In this document: one piece after another, positions 54,359 through 62,695 of the stretch
Position numbering within the stretch: the stretch's first letter is position 1
Layout: every line of letters begins with the position of its first letter
DNA from: Streptomyces nigra
GTDB lineage: Bacteria; Actinomycetota; Actinomycetes; Streptomycetales; Streptomycetaceae
Assembly (NCBI RefSeq): GCF_003074055.1
Contig: NZ_CP029043.1
Location: 6,006,501 to 6,070,500 of the forward strand
Length of the DNA: 64,000 nt
Direction of reading: 5' to 3'
Translations under genes and position numbers: made by a program
The notes under the pieces: generated by a model
What the model was told of the DNA's origin: nothing
Seen by the model: only the letters and a program-made list of their open reading frames with translations
Databases searched by the model: none

Positions 54359-54379
54359 ACGCGTCGTCCTGACGTGACG

Positions 54380-55180
54380 TCAGGCGGTCGGCGGCACCCG
54401 GGGCGGGCGTCCCGCACCGCGCGTCAGCGCGTACCCGCCGATGCCCGCGAGCGCGGCCAGCACACCGCCGAGCCCGGTCCACACCCAGCGGTCGGACCAC
54501 CAGCCCGAGGCCCAGCCGTCGTCGGGCTCCAGGCTGGCGAGGAGTGCCTGCTCGCCGGACTTCTCCTCCTCGTCCCGGCTCACCCCGGCGCCCGGCACCA
54601 GCGGCTCCGCCAGCGAACCGTCCACCGCCGCCGCCCCGCCCGCGTCCTGCGAGCCGACCCGCACCTCGGCGCTCACCGGCTGCCCCAGCACGGAGGCCGG
54701 CACGTCCACCGCCGTCAGCCGCACGTAGTACGTACCCGGCAGCGGGTCACCGGACCACGGCTCCGCCCAGCCGCGCACGGTCCGCAGCGCGCACGCCAGC
54801 TCGACCGACGCGGCACCGGCCGCCGCGGTACGCGTCTGCGCCCCGAACCGGCAGGCCTGACGGCGCCGCAGACCGTCGTACACGTCGATCTGCCAGGTCT
54901 CGGCGGCGTGTTCGGCCGGCAGCTTCACCGTCGCCTCGACGGTCGGCCGCTGTCCGGTGTCCGCAGGGAACGACCAGTACAGGTAGTCACCCGTGGAGGC
55001 GTTCGCCGTGGCCGTCTGCCCCTGCTCGATCTCGGTCGCCGTACGGAACGAGGTGCCCGCCCGCGTCGGCGCGTCCGTGTCCTCCGAGGCGCCCGGCGAC
55101 GGCGAGGAGTCCGCCGCCGCGGGCCCCGCCGCCAGTCCCAGGGTCAGCAGGGCGGCGCCCAGCACACGTGTCATCCGCAT
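54380..55180 (-). CDS. Exported membrane-anchored protein, partner of a VWA protein
   Basis: A 266-residue protein with a signal peptide (MRMTRVLGAALLTLGLAAGP), an extracytoplasmic beta-rich region (about 35-190, with TEIEQGQTATANASTGDYLY and PLPGTYYVRLTAVDVPA), an acidic segment and one C-terminal transmembrane helix (VWTGLGGVLAALAGIGGYAL) with a short basic tail. The external part resembles the non-VWA half of its neighbour, so both may share a pre-peptidase-like beta domain. ATG 55180 overlaps the neighbour stop (TGATG) with GGAGGAG upstream. Function is unknown. Confidence 0.75.
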   Translation of the reverse strand: MRMTRVLGAALLTLGLAAGPAAADSSPSPGASEDTDAPTRAGTSFRTATEIEQGQTATANASTGDYLYWSFPADTGQRPTVEATVKLPAEHAAETWQIDVYDGLRRRQACRFGAQTRTAAAGAASVELACALRTVRGWAEPWSGDPLPGTYYVRLTAVDVPASVLGQPVSAEVRVGSQDAGGAAAVDGSLAEPLVPGAGVSRDEEEKSGEQALLASLEPDDGWASGWWSDRWVWTGLGGVLAALAGIGGYALTRGAGRPPRVPPTA

Positions 55181-56448
55181 CAGTTGCTCCTCCAGACCGC
55201 GACGCGCCAGCGTGACAGCCAGCCCCAGACGAGACCGGCGAGGAAGCCGGCCAGGATCAGCGCGCCCAGCAGCCACCAGCCGCGCCCGAGGCCGAAGGAG
55301 GCCACGTCACGGGCCGGCGACGGCCCGTCCACCACGTCGACCGTCAGCTCCAGCGGCAGCCCCGGCGTGGTCTTCACACCGGAGCCCGCCGAGAAGGAGT
55401 GCGTCACCTGGAGGCACACGGCCTCCGCCGGGGCGTTCTCCTCGTCGTCGTCCGCCTCCGCCTTCGGATAGCGCAGACCCGCCGACACGACGTCCGTACG
55501 GCCGGTGCCGGCCGCCTCACCGCGCACTATCTCCCGGCCCGAGGTGGTCACGGCCCGCACCAGCACGCCGTACGACGGGTTCACCGCCCGGTCGGCCGCC
55601 ACACTCACCGACGCCCGCAGCTCCTGGCCGGGGCGCACGTCGACCCGGTACCAGCGCTGCTGCCCGAACTCCTCGCGGTCCGTGTAGAGACCGGACTTCA
55701 GCGCCGGCGCCTTCTCGCAGCGGTCCGCGCCGTCGGTCGCGACCGGGGTCACCACCGGATCGGCCGCCCGGTCCACCAACTGGTTCACCTTGTCGGTGAG
55801 TTCCTCGGTGTGCTCGACCGAGGTGAAGGTGCCGCCGGTCGCCTCCGCGATACAGCTCAGCTGCTGCCGCAGCTTGGTGTTCGGCACCAGGCCGAGCGTG
55901 TCGATGGTCAGGCCGATGCCCTTCGCGGCGATCTCCCGGGCCACCTCGCACGGGTCGAGCGGCGCGCAGGTGTCCTCGCCGTCGCTGATGAGCACGATGC
56001 GCTTGGAGCCCTCACCGCCGTCGAGATCCTCGGCGGCCTTCAGCAGCGCCGGGCCGATCGGGGTCCAGCCGGTCGGCGTCAGCGTGGCCACCGCGGCCTT
56101 GGCCTCGGTGCGGTCCAGCGGGCCGACCGGATAGAGCTGCGCGGTGTCCTTGCAGCCCGTCCTGCGGTCGTCGCCCGGGTAGTCGGCGCCCAGGGTGCGG
56201 ATGCCGAGCCGCACCTCCTCGGGCGTCGCGTCCAGCACCTCGTTGAACGCCTGTTTCGCCGCGGCCATCCGCGACTGGCCGTCGATGTCCCGGGCCCGCA
56301 TGGAGCCGCTCACGTCGAGGACGAGATCGACCTTGGGCGCCGTCGCGCTCACCTCGTCGGCGACCGCCCCGGCCGGGAAGGCCACCCCGGCCGCGAGCAG
56401 GGCGAGCAGGGCGCAGGCCCCGGCCGCCAGCCGTGTTCGTATGATCAT
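55180..56448 (-). CDS. Exported VWA-domain protein with C-terminal membrane anchor
   Basis: A 422-residue surface protein. Residues 1-30 are a signal peptide. A von Willebrand factor A domain (about 38-235) has the MIDAS motif DLVLDVSGSMRAR, TPTGWTPIGPALLKAA with the third metal Thr, and ISDGEDTCAPLDPCE. A beta-rich region (about 255-375) follows, and a terminal transmembrane helix (GWWLLGALILAGFLAGLVWG) ends in a basic tail. VWA domains bind protein partners through a metal ion. The gene lies 43 bp after a siderophore synthetase gene on the same strand. Confidence 0.85.
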   Translation of the reverse strand: MIIRTRLAAGACALLALLAAGVAFPAGAVADEVSATAPKVDLVLDVSGSMRARDIDGQSRMAAAKQAFNEVLDATPEEVRLGIRTLGADYPGDDRRTGCKDTAQLYPVGPLDRTEAKAAVATLTPTGWTPIGPALLKAAEDLDGGEGSKRIVLISDGEDTCAPLDPCEVAREIAAKGIGLTIDTLGLVPNTKLRQQLSCIAEATGGTFTSVEHTEELTDKVNQLVDRAADPVVTPVATDGADRCEKAPALKSGLYTDREEFGQQRWYRVDVRPGQELRASVSVAADRAVNPSYGVLVRAVTTSGREIVRGEAAGTGRTDVVSAGLRYPKAEADDDEENAPAEAVCLQVTHSFSAGSGVKTTPGLPLELTVDVVDGPSPARDVASFGLGRGWWLLGALILAGFLAGLVWGWLSRWRVAVWRSN

Positions 56449-56491
56449 CGGCGGATCCTAGTGACCCTGGGGTGCCCGCTCCAAAACGGGG

Positions 56492-57997
56492 TCAGAACGC
56501 GTCCGCGCGCAACGGGTTGGGCAGCAGCGTCCACTGATCACCGGACACGCCGGGCGACAGCCGCATCAGGGTGAGCGCCTTCGTCGGCAGCTCCTCCTCG
56601 CGCAGGGCGGCCAGGTCCGCGGTCGCCGGCAGGTCCGGCACGGCCGCCGCGAGGGCCGCGCGCAGCGCCGTCCCGGAGCCCGCGGTGCCCGCCAGCGCCC
56701 CGGCCACCAGGGAGCCGAACAGCTTGCGGCGCAGGGCCGTCACGTCGTCCGTGACGATCCGTCCGGTCAGCTCCGGCACCGGGACACCGTGCCGCGCCAG
56801 CCGGGCCGGGCTGATCCGGATGTCGGCGAGATCGCGGTACACCAGCCGCACCGGCGACCCGTCGGGCGCCAGCACCACCAGCAGGTTCTGGCCGTGCGCC
56901 TCCAGGGCCACGCCCATCTCCAGCAGCCGCAGCCCCGCCGTCAGCGCCAGTCGCGTGAACGCCGCCAGCCACGCGCCCGAGGCGGGAAGTCCGGTACCGG
57001 GCAGCGCCGCCACCGGCACCACCCGCTCCCCGGCCCCCGCGTACACCCCGGGCGGCTCCCGCAGCACCGCCGCCAGCTCCGCCGAACCGGCCGTCACGGC
57101 GCCCAGCGTCCGCGTGAACTGCGTCAGCCCGTCCAGCCGTTCCCCGAGATCCCCCGCGAACAGCGACAGCGTGTCCGACATCCCCACCGAGTACACCGAG
57201 ATGTCCCGCACCGACGACGTCAGCCGTGCGCTGAGCGCCGTCTTGACGTGCGGCCCGCCGGGCACGGCGAGCGTACGCAGCGCCATCAGCGGATGCGCGG
57301 CGAACCCCTCCTCGTACGGCCGCTTCAGCACATGCTCGGCCTGCCACGGATGGACCGGGATCAACAGCCGCCCCCCGTCCCGCAGTTCCTCCGGCCACTC
57401 GCCCGTCACCAGGCACCCCTCCGCCGGCACCGGCACCCGGGCCAGCGACACGACCGGTCGGTGCTCCGGCCCGTACGCCAGCTGCTCCGCGACCGAGAAG
57501 CCGGGCCGGGAACGGCAGTTGGGGTGGAACGGGTGTCCGTCCACGACCCGCTGCTCCCACTCCCAGTCGTGCTCCGGCCACTCTTTCGGGTGAGATTCCT
57601 GATCGGCCCGCGCGAGAGCCAACGAGGCGACACTGTGCCCGAGTTCGGTGGTGAAGGCGGCACTGTGCGGTACGGCGAGGTCCGTCAGCAGCCGGACCGG
57701 ATCGTCGTACTCCGTACCGTCCAGCCGCACGGAGGTGACGTAGGCGTCCGTGGCGTACGGGTCCGGCCGCGGGCCGTGCAGCCGGCGTCCGTCCACCAGT
57801 CGCAGGGTGAGCCCGTCCGGGCCCCGCTCCCCGCCGGTCACCCAGGTCAGCGGCTCGTACGCCAGCGCACGCCACAGCCGGGTCAGCACCGCGGCCCGGG
57901 CCCCCGGCAGCGCGGCCGTGTACCCGGGGAGGAGCGCGCGGCGGACTTCCGCCAGTTCGGCGGCGATCTCGGCCTCGGCGCTGGGGCGACGGTGCAC
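56492..57997 (-). CDS. IucA/IucC-family NIS siderophore synthetase (copy 1)
   Basis: A 501-residue NRPS-independent siderophore synthetase that adenylates a carboxylate (citrate or succinyl type) and condenses it with an amine or alcohol. Motifs: GHPFHPNCRSRPGFS near residue 160 (ATP-binding), LIPVHPWQAEHV near 240, KTALSARLTSSVRDISVYS near 285, EAHGQNLLVVL near 370 and YRDLADIRISPARLA, then FERRIN-uptake-type C terminus without extra domains. GTG 57997 has GAGGAG upstream. It is divergent from copy 2, 93 bp apart, and followed by the VWA pair. No decarboxylase, monooxygenase or transporter is adjacent, so the product is unknown. Confidence 0.9.
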   Translation of the reverse strand: MHRRPSAEAEIAAELAEVRRALLPGYTAALPGARAAVLTRLWRALAYEPLTWVTGGERGPDGLTLRLVDGRRLHGPRPDPYATDAYVTSVRLDGTEYDDPVRLLTDLAVPHSAAFTTELGHSVASLALARADQESHPKEWPEHDWEWEQRVVDGHPFHPNCRSRPGFSVAEQLAYGPEHRPVVSLARVPVPAEGCLVTGEWPEELRDGGRLLIPVHPWQAEHVLKRPYEEGFAAHPLMALRTLAVPGGPHVKTALSARLTSSVRDISVYSVGMSDTLSLFAGDLGERLDGLTQFTRTLGAVTAGSAELAAVLREPPGVYAGAGERVVPVAALPGTGLPASGAWLAAFTRLALTAGLRLLEMGVALEAHGQNLLVVLAPDGSPVRLVYRDLADIRISPARLARHGVPVPELTGRIVTDDVTALRRKLFGSLVAGALAGTAGSGTALRAALAAAVPDLPATADLAALREEELPTKALTLMRLSPGVSGDQWTLLPNPLRADAF

Positions 57998-58090
57998 GGG
58001 TGGGCTCCTCGGGTACGAGTAGGACGTCGGGACGGCCGCCGACGACAGACATACTGATCGTCTCCCGCCTGAACGGACCGTAGGGAACCA

Positions 58091-59608
58091 GTGGATCGCG
58101 TGCACCTCACCCCGCCGAACTCCGCGGACACCGCGGCCCGCGCCGACGCCCTGGCGATCGCCCCGCTGCTCAACTGCCTGCTCCGCGAGGTGGCCGAACC
58201 ACAGCGGGACGGGACGGCGCGGCCGGACGTGCCGGACGACGAGCGGCGGGTGCACCGGCTGCGCGGCTCGGGCCGCCTCCTGCGCGTCCTCGGAGACCGG
58301 CGGCCCGCCGAACCCGAGGTGCACACCGGCGGCGCCTGGCACCGCGTCGGCCACGCCGAGCTGGTCAAACTCGTCGCGGACGAGCTGCGCCGGCACACCG
58401 GGCAGTCCAACCACGAACTGCCCGCCGAGATGATCGACAGCCGGGACGCGCTGGCCGCCCTGCTCACGGCACGCGCGCGTGCCGTACCGCCCGACGACCT
58501 CTATCTGCGCTCCGAGCAGTCCCTCCTCACCGGGCACCCCCACCATCCCGCGCCCAAGGCACGCGGTGGCGGCCCGGTGGCGGCCTGGCTGCCGTACGCC
58601 CCCGAGGCGTACGCCCGCTTCCCGCTGACCCTGCTCGGGCTGCGCGAGGACACGGTCGTCGAGGAGGGCGACACCGGCGCCCTGGACGCCCTCGGCGAGG
58701 CACCGCCGGGCTACCGGCTGCTGCCCGCGCACCCCTGGCAGCTCGGCCTCGTCGACCTCGCGCCCGCCTTCGCCGACGGCCGGCTGATCCGGCTCGGCAC
58801 GACCGCCTTCGACGCCTGGCCGACGGCCGCGATCCGCACGGTGTACACGCCCGGGCACGACCTGTTCCTCAAGTTCAGCCTCGACGTCCGGATCACCAAC
58901 GACATCCGCCGGCTGTGGCGGCACGACCTGCTGCGGCTGCGCCGCACCGACGCGGCGGTCACCGCGGCCTTCGCGGGGCAGGACGCCGGCTGGCTGAGCG
59001 ACCGCGGCTACCGCACCGCCTCCTTCGCCTTCGAGGAACTGGCGGTGCTCGTCCGCGACGGGCTGCGCGACCGGGTGCGGCCGGGGACGACACCGCTGCT
59101 GGCCGCCGCGCTCGTCGAGGGCTTCGAGGGCAGCCCACTGGACACGGCCCGGGACGCGGCCACCTGGTGGGAGGCGTATCTCCGGCAGGTCGTCCCGCCC
59201 GCCCTGACGGCGTTCCAGGCGCACGGCGTCGTCCTGGAGGCACATCTGCAGAACTCACTGGTCGCCTTCGACGCGGACGGTCTGCCCGCGCAGGCCCTGT
59301 TCCGGGACGCCGAGGGCGTGAAGCTCCTCGGGGACGTGCCCCGGGCGGCCGGCTGGGAGCGGCTGGTGTACTGCCTCGTCGTCAACCACCTCGTCGAGAT
59401 CGCCGGCGCCCTCGTCGCCCGCCACCGCGCCTTCGACCCCTGGCCCGCCGTCCGCTGTGAACTGGCCCGCCACGCCCTCCCCGAGATCCCGGCCCTGCTG
59501 TCGTCCCCCACCCTCCCCGGGAAGACCAACCTGCTGCTGCGCTGGACGGGCGCGGACGGCGCCGACGCCCGCTATCTGCCGTTGCCGAATCCGCTGGCCG
59601 GGGGATGA
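58091..59608 (+). CDS. IucA/IucC-family NIS siderophore synthetase (copy 2)
   Basis: A 505-residue NIS synthetase. Motifs: TGHPHHPAPKARGG near residue 155, LLPAHPWQLGLVDL near 215, KFSLDVRITNDIRRLW near 258, EAHLQNSLVAFDADG near 380 and PGKTNLLLRW near the end. It is only distantly similar to copy 1, consistent with different acyl substrates, as in siderophore pathways where two synthetases act in turn. GTG 58091 has GTAGGGA upstream. I saw no DmdR-type iron box in the 93-bp divergent intergenic space, though iron control is expected for this family. Confidence 0.9.
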   Translation: MDRVHLTPPNSADTAARADALAIAPLLNCLLREVAEPQRDGTARPDVPDDERRVHRLRGSGRLLRVLGDRRPAEPEVHTGGAWHRVGHAELVKLVADELRRHTGQSNHELPAEMIDSRDALAALLTARARAVPPDDLYLRSEQSLLTGHPHHPAPKARGGGPVAAWLPYAPEAYARFPLTLLGLREDTVVEEGDTGALDALGEAPPGYRLLPAHPWQLGLVDLAPAFADGRLIRLGTTAFDAWPTAAIRTVYTPGHDLFLKFSLDVRITNDIRRLWRHDLLRLRRTDAAVTAAFAGQDAGWLSDRGYRTASFAFEELAVLVRDGLRDRVRPGTTPLLAAALVEGFEGSPLDTARDAATWWEAYLRQVVPPALTAFQAHGVVLEAHLQNSLVAFDADGLPAQALFRDAEGVKLLGDVPRAAGWERLVYCLVVNHLVEIAGALVARHRAFDPWPAVRCELARHALPEIPALLSSPTLPGKTNLLLRWTGADGADARYLPLPNPLAGG

Positions 59609-59731
59609 CCGGGCTGACCCCCGGGTCCGCATATGCCGGGAAATGGGTACTGGAACCGATGGTCCCGGCCACCTCTCGCGTGTGACGGTACGAGTGAGCC
59701 CCCGGCCTCCCGGTTTTCGGAAGGAGGAGGT

Positions 59732-60076
59732 ATGCCGCACCCGACCCGACCACGCCCGACCCGATCCCCGCACCCCCTCGACGCACGGCCACGGCACCGC
59801 GACCCCCGTTTCACCCGGGGCCCCGAGACCGGCCGTCCACCGCCGGGCGGCCCGCGCGGCCGGCGTGGCGCCTGGGCGCTGCTGGCCGCCTCGGTGGTGA
59901 TGCTGACCGCCGGCGCCATGCTCCCGCAGGGCCTGCTCCTCGCCTCCGGCCTGGTCGCGGCCGGAATGGCGGTCCAGATGCTCACCCCGCCCGAGAAGCC
60001 CGAGCCCCCGCGCCCCCGCCTCCGGGAGCCGGCCCGCCCCGACGCCCCGACCGACCGCACGCCCGACGACGCCTGA
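59732..60076 (+). CDS. Small membrane protein
   Basis: A 114-residue protein with an Arg/Pro-rich N terminus (about 45 residues), one or two hydrophobic helices at about 48-85 (AWALLAASVVMLTAGAMLPQ, LLLASGLVAAGMAVQML) and a Pro/Arg-rich acidic tail. GGAGGAGG precedes ATG 59732. I recognise no family. A terminator follows directly, so it is likely transcribed alone. Confidence 0.7.
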   Translation: MPHPTRPRPTRSPHPLDARPRHRDPRFTRGPETGRPPPGGPRGRRGAWALLAASVVMLTAGAMLPQGLLLASGLVAAGMAVQMLTPPEKPEPPRPRLREPARPDAPTDRTPDDA

Positions 60077-60079
60077 CGA

Positions 60080-60109
60080 GAAGCGGGCGCGGCATCCCGC
60101 GCCCGCTTC
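60080..60109. terminator. 13-bp perfect hairpin terminator
   Basis: Arms at 60080-60092 and 60097-60109 are perfectly complementary with a four-base loop CATC, three bases after the small membrane protein gene stop and before the antiporter gene. Confidence 0.88.
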
Positions 60110-60148
60110 CGTAGCCCTTGTCCGCCCGGCTGTGGAAGGTGGTGACCC

Positions 60149-61444
60149 GTGGGGCATGCCGACACCCTGCTCGCGATGGGCGGTGCGTTCGTGGCCGCCG
60201 CCGTCCTCGCACGCCTCGGCCGCCGGATCGGCCTGCCGACCATTCCGCTCTTCATGCTCGCCGGGATCCTGCTGGGCCCGCACACCCCCGGCCTGGTCCT
60301 GGTGCGGGACGCGCACGACTTCGAGATGCTCTCCGCGCTCGGCCTCGTGCTCCTGCTGTTCTACCTCGGTCTGGAGTTCCAGCTCGACGACCTCAGAGCC
60401 GGCGGCAGACGTCTGCTCGCGGCGGGCGGCGTCTATCTGCTGCTGAACGTCGGCGCGGGCCTCGGCTTCGGATTCGCCCTGGGCTGGGGGCTGCGGGAGG
60501 CGCTGGTCCTCGCCGGGGTCCTCGGCATCTCGTCGTCGGCGATCGTCACCAAGGTGCTCGTCGACTCCGGGCGCATCGCGCACCCGGAGACCCGGCTGAT
60601 CCTGGGCGTCACCGTGGTGGAGGACATCTTCCTCGCCCTGTACCTGGCGGCGCTCCAGCCCGTGATCAGCGGCGCGGAGGGCATGGGTGAAACGATTCTG
60701 CAGGCCGCCAAGGCGTTCGGCTTCCTGCTCGTCCTGGCCATCGCGGCCCGCTACGGGACCCGGCTGATCGGCCGCCTGATCGCCGTACGGGACAACGAGC
60801 TGCTGGTCATCAGCTTCCTCGGCGCCGCGATCCTCGTCGCCGGCGTCTCCGAGGTGCTGGGCGTGGTGGACGCCATCGGCGCCTTCATGGTCGGTCTCAT
60901 CCTTGCCGGGACCCCGTCCGGGCCCCGGATCCGCCGGCTCGTGCACCCGCTGCGGGACGCGTTCGCGGCGATCTTCTTCCTGGCCTTCGGGCTGGCCATC
61001 AACCCGGCGGACCTGGTCTCCGTCGCCGGGCCGGTCGCCGCTGCCGTCGCCCTGACGATCGCCATGAACGTGGTCGCCGGACTCTTCGCGGCCCGGCTGT
61101 ACCGCCACGGGCCCGGGCCCACCGCCAACATCGCCACCACCCTGCTGGGCCGGGGGGAGTTCGCGCTGATCCTCGCCGCGATGGCCGCCACCGCCGGACT
61201 CGACGGACGGCTCGCCCCGTTCATCGCCAGCTACGTCCTCGTCCTCGCCGTGCTCGGCCCCGTCCTCGCCGGGCGCGCGCATCTGCTCGCGCGCGTCCTG
61301 GAGGCCGCGGGGGCCGTCCGGCCCCGGCGCCGGGAGCGGCCGTCGTGGGAGGGGCGGCCCCCCGACGACCGGGAGCCGGGACCGCCCGACGACGAGCCGG
61401 CCGAGCCGTCCGAGGCCGCCGCCGCCCGCTCCGGCACACCGTGA
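60149..61444 (+). CDS. CPA2-family cation:proton antiporter (KefB-type)
   Basis: A 431-residue membrane protein with about 12 helices in residues 5-385. Typical CPA2 blocks are IGLPTIPLFMLAGILLGPH near 28, FYLGLEFQLDDL near 70, GISSSAIVTKVLVDSGR near 125 and VDAIGAFMVGLILAGTP near 240; LLGRGEFALILAAMAA near 330 is also conserved. It probably exchanges K+ or Na+ for protons across the cell membrane. The hydrophilic tail after 390 is Pro/Asp/Glu-rich and has no TrkA-N/C regulatory domain. No separate regulatory subunit gene is adjacent. Confidence 0.92.
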   Translation: MGHADTLLAMGGAFVAAAVLARLGRRIGLPTIPLFMLAGILLGPHTPGLVLVRDAHDFEMLSALGLVLLLFYLGLEFQLDDLRAGGRRLLAAGGVYLLLNVGAGLGFGFALGWGLREALVLAGVLGISSSAIVTKVLVDSGRIAHPETRLILGVTVVEDIFLALYLAALQPVISGAEGMGETILQAAKAFGFLLVLAIAARYGTRLIGRLIAVRDNELLVISFLGAAILVAGVSEVLGVVDAIGAFMVGLILAGTPSGPRIRRLVHPLRDAFAAIFFLAFGLAINPADLVSVAGPVAAAVALTIAMNVVAGLFAARLYRHGPGPTANIATTLLGRGEFALILAAMAATAGLDGRLAPFIASYVLVLAVLGPVLAGRAHLLARVLEAAGAVRPRRRERPSWEGRPPDDREPGPPDDEPAEPSEAAAARSGTP

Positions 61445-61490
61445 CCCCGACTATGCTCGACGCGTACCGGAGGCCGGAAGCAGGGGTCGG

Positions 61491-62405
61491 ATGTTGAGAG
61501 AGGTCGTAGCCACCCACTACGTCGAACCCCTGAGGTCCGGCGGCTCCGTCCCCGGCGTCGTCGAGGCCGACGACCTCGGCACCTATGTCGTGAAGTTCAC
61601 CGGCTCCGCGCAGGGCCGCAAGGCGCTGGTCGCCGAGGTGATCGTCGGCGAGCTGGCCCGCGCGCTCGGCCTGCGTTTCCCCGAACTGGTCCTGGTGCAC
61701 TTCGACCCCGCCGTCGCCGACAGCGAGCCGCACCAGGAGGTGCGGGACCTGCACACCGCCAGCGCCGGGGTCAACCTCGGCATGGACTATCTGCCGGGCG
61801 CCCGGGACTTCACCCCCGAGGTCGCGAAGACGTTCCCCGTGGACCCGCTGGAGGCGGGCCGCGTCGTCTGGCTGGACGCGCTCACCGCGAACGTCGACCG
61901 GACCGTGCACAGCTCGAACCTGATGGTCTGGCCGACCCTGGGCACCGTCCCGGCCCGGCTCTGGCTGATCGACCACGGCGCGGCCCTGGTCTTCCACCAC
62001 CGCTGGGACGCCTCCGACCCCGAGCGGTCCTACGATCTGCGCCACCACGCGCTCGGCCAGTACGGCCCCGATGTGCGCGCCGCCGACGCGGAGCTGGCGC
62101 CGAAGGTGACCGAGGAACTGCTGCGGAAGGTCGTGGAGGCGGTCCCGGACGCCTGGCTGGCCGCCGAACCGGACTTCGGCACGCCCGGCGAGGCCCGCGA
62201 CGCCTATGTCGCGCATCTGCACGCGCGCGTGCGGGCGTCCGCCGCGTGGCTGCCCACCGGCTTCCCCACCCGGGAGGAGCTGGCCGCCGAGGAGAGCGAG
62301 CGGGCGGCGAGGACACAGCGAGGCCGGCCGGACTGGCTCAAGCGGGTCCCCGACCTGCACGGCAAGCCCGCCCCGGAACAGGATTGGTCGGTGCACCTGA
62401 AATGA
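61491..62405 (+). CDS. HipA-like kinase family protein
   Basis: A 304-residue protein of the HipA-like kinase domain family: VEADDLGTYVVKFTGSAQGR near residue 25 (strand with ATP-binding Lys), LVAEVIVGELARALGL, WLDALTANVDRTVHSSNLMV near 125 (catalytic Asp and Asn), and LWLIDHGAALVFHH near 155 (metal-binding Asp). It lacks the N-subdomain of true HipA toxins and no HipB-like antitoxin gene is adjacent, so a toxin role is not supported. It overlaps the next gene by four bases (ATGA). The phosphorylation target is unknown. Confidence 0.85.
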   Translation: MLREVVATHYVEPLRSGGSVPGVVEADDLGTYVVKFTGSAQGRKALVAEVIVGELARALGLRFPELVLVHFDPAVADSEPHQEVRDLHTASAGVNLGMDYLPGARDFTPEVAKTFPVDPLEAGRVVWLDALTANVDRTVHSSNLMVWPTLGTVPARLWLIDHGAALVFHHRWDASDPERSYDLRHHALGQYGPDVRAADAELAPKVTEELLRKVVEAVPDAWLAAEPDFGTPGEARDAYVAHLHARVRASAAWLPTGFPTREELAAEESERAARTQRGRPDWLKRVPDLHGKPAPEQDWSVHLK

Positions 62406-62695
62406 GCGGCCGCGTCGAGATCGAGTACTGCACCCAGTGCGGCTGGCTGCCCCGCGCGGCCTGGCTGGCGCAGGAACTGCTCACCACCTTCGAGGCGGAG
62501 CTGTCCGAGCTGGCCCTGAGGCCGGGCAAGGGCGGAGTCTTCGTCGTCCGGGTCGACGGCGAGCCCGTCTGGGACCGGCGCGAGCAGGGCTTCCCCGAGC
62601 CCACGGCGGTCAAACGCGCCGTACGCGACCGAGTGGCCCCGGGGAAGCCCCTGGGCCACTCGGACAAGACCGGTCCGGACGCCGTCAGCCCCTGA
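62402..62695 (+). CDS. SelT/SelW/SelH-like Rdx family protein with CXXC
   Basis: A 97-residue thioredoxin-like Rdx protein. The N-terminal motif VEIEYCTQCGW contains the redox CxxC found in SelW homologues, where the second Cys or selenocysteine varies. GGVFVVRVDGEPVWDRREQG and the FPEPTAVKRAVRDRV helix complete the fold. It is thus a Cys homologue, not a selenoprotein. ATG 62402 overlaps the HipA-like kinase stop, so they are translationally coupled, and its 3' end overlaps the convergent malate synthase gene by 11 bp. Confidence 0.88.
   Translation: MSGRVEIEYCTQCGWLPRAAWLAQELLTTFEAELSELALRPGKGGVFVVRVDGEPVWDRREQGFPEPTAVKRAVRDRVAPGKPLGHSDKTGPDAVSP

Noticed and set aside
57998..58090. Iron box (DmdR/IdeR type) between the divergent siderophore synthetases
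   Set aside because: I looked for a TTAGGTTAGGCTCACCTAA-like 19-mer and saw no convincing match.
59255..61282. 675-codon minus-strand frame opposite the antiporter and NIS synthetase end
   Set aside because: Shadow frame spanning two real genes with clear membrane and synthetase motifs.
61491..62405. Type II HipBA toxin-antitoxin module
   Set aside because: The kinase lacks the HipA N-subdomain and no HipB-type HTH gene is adjacent; the partner is a redox protein.
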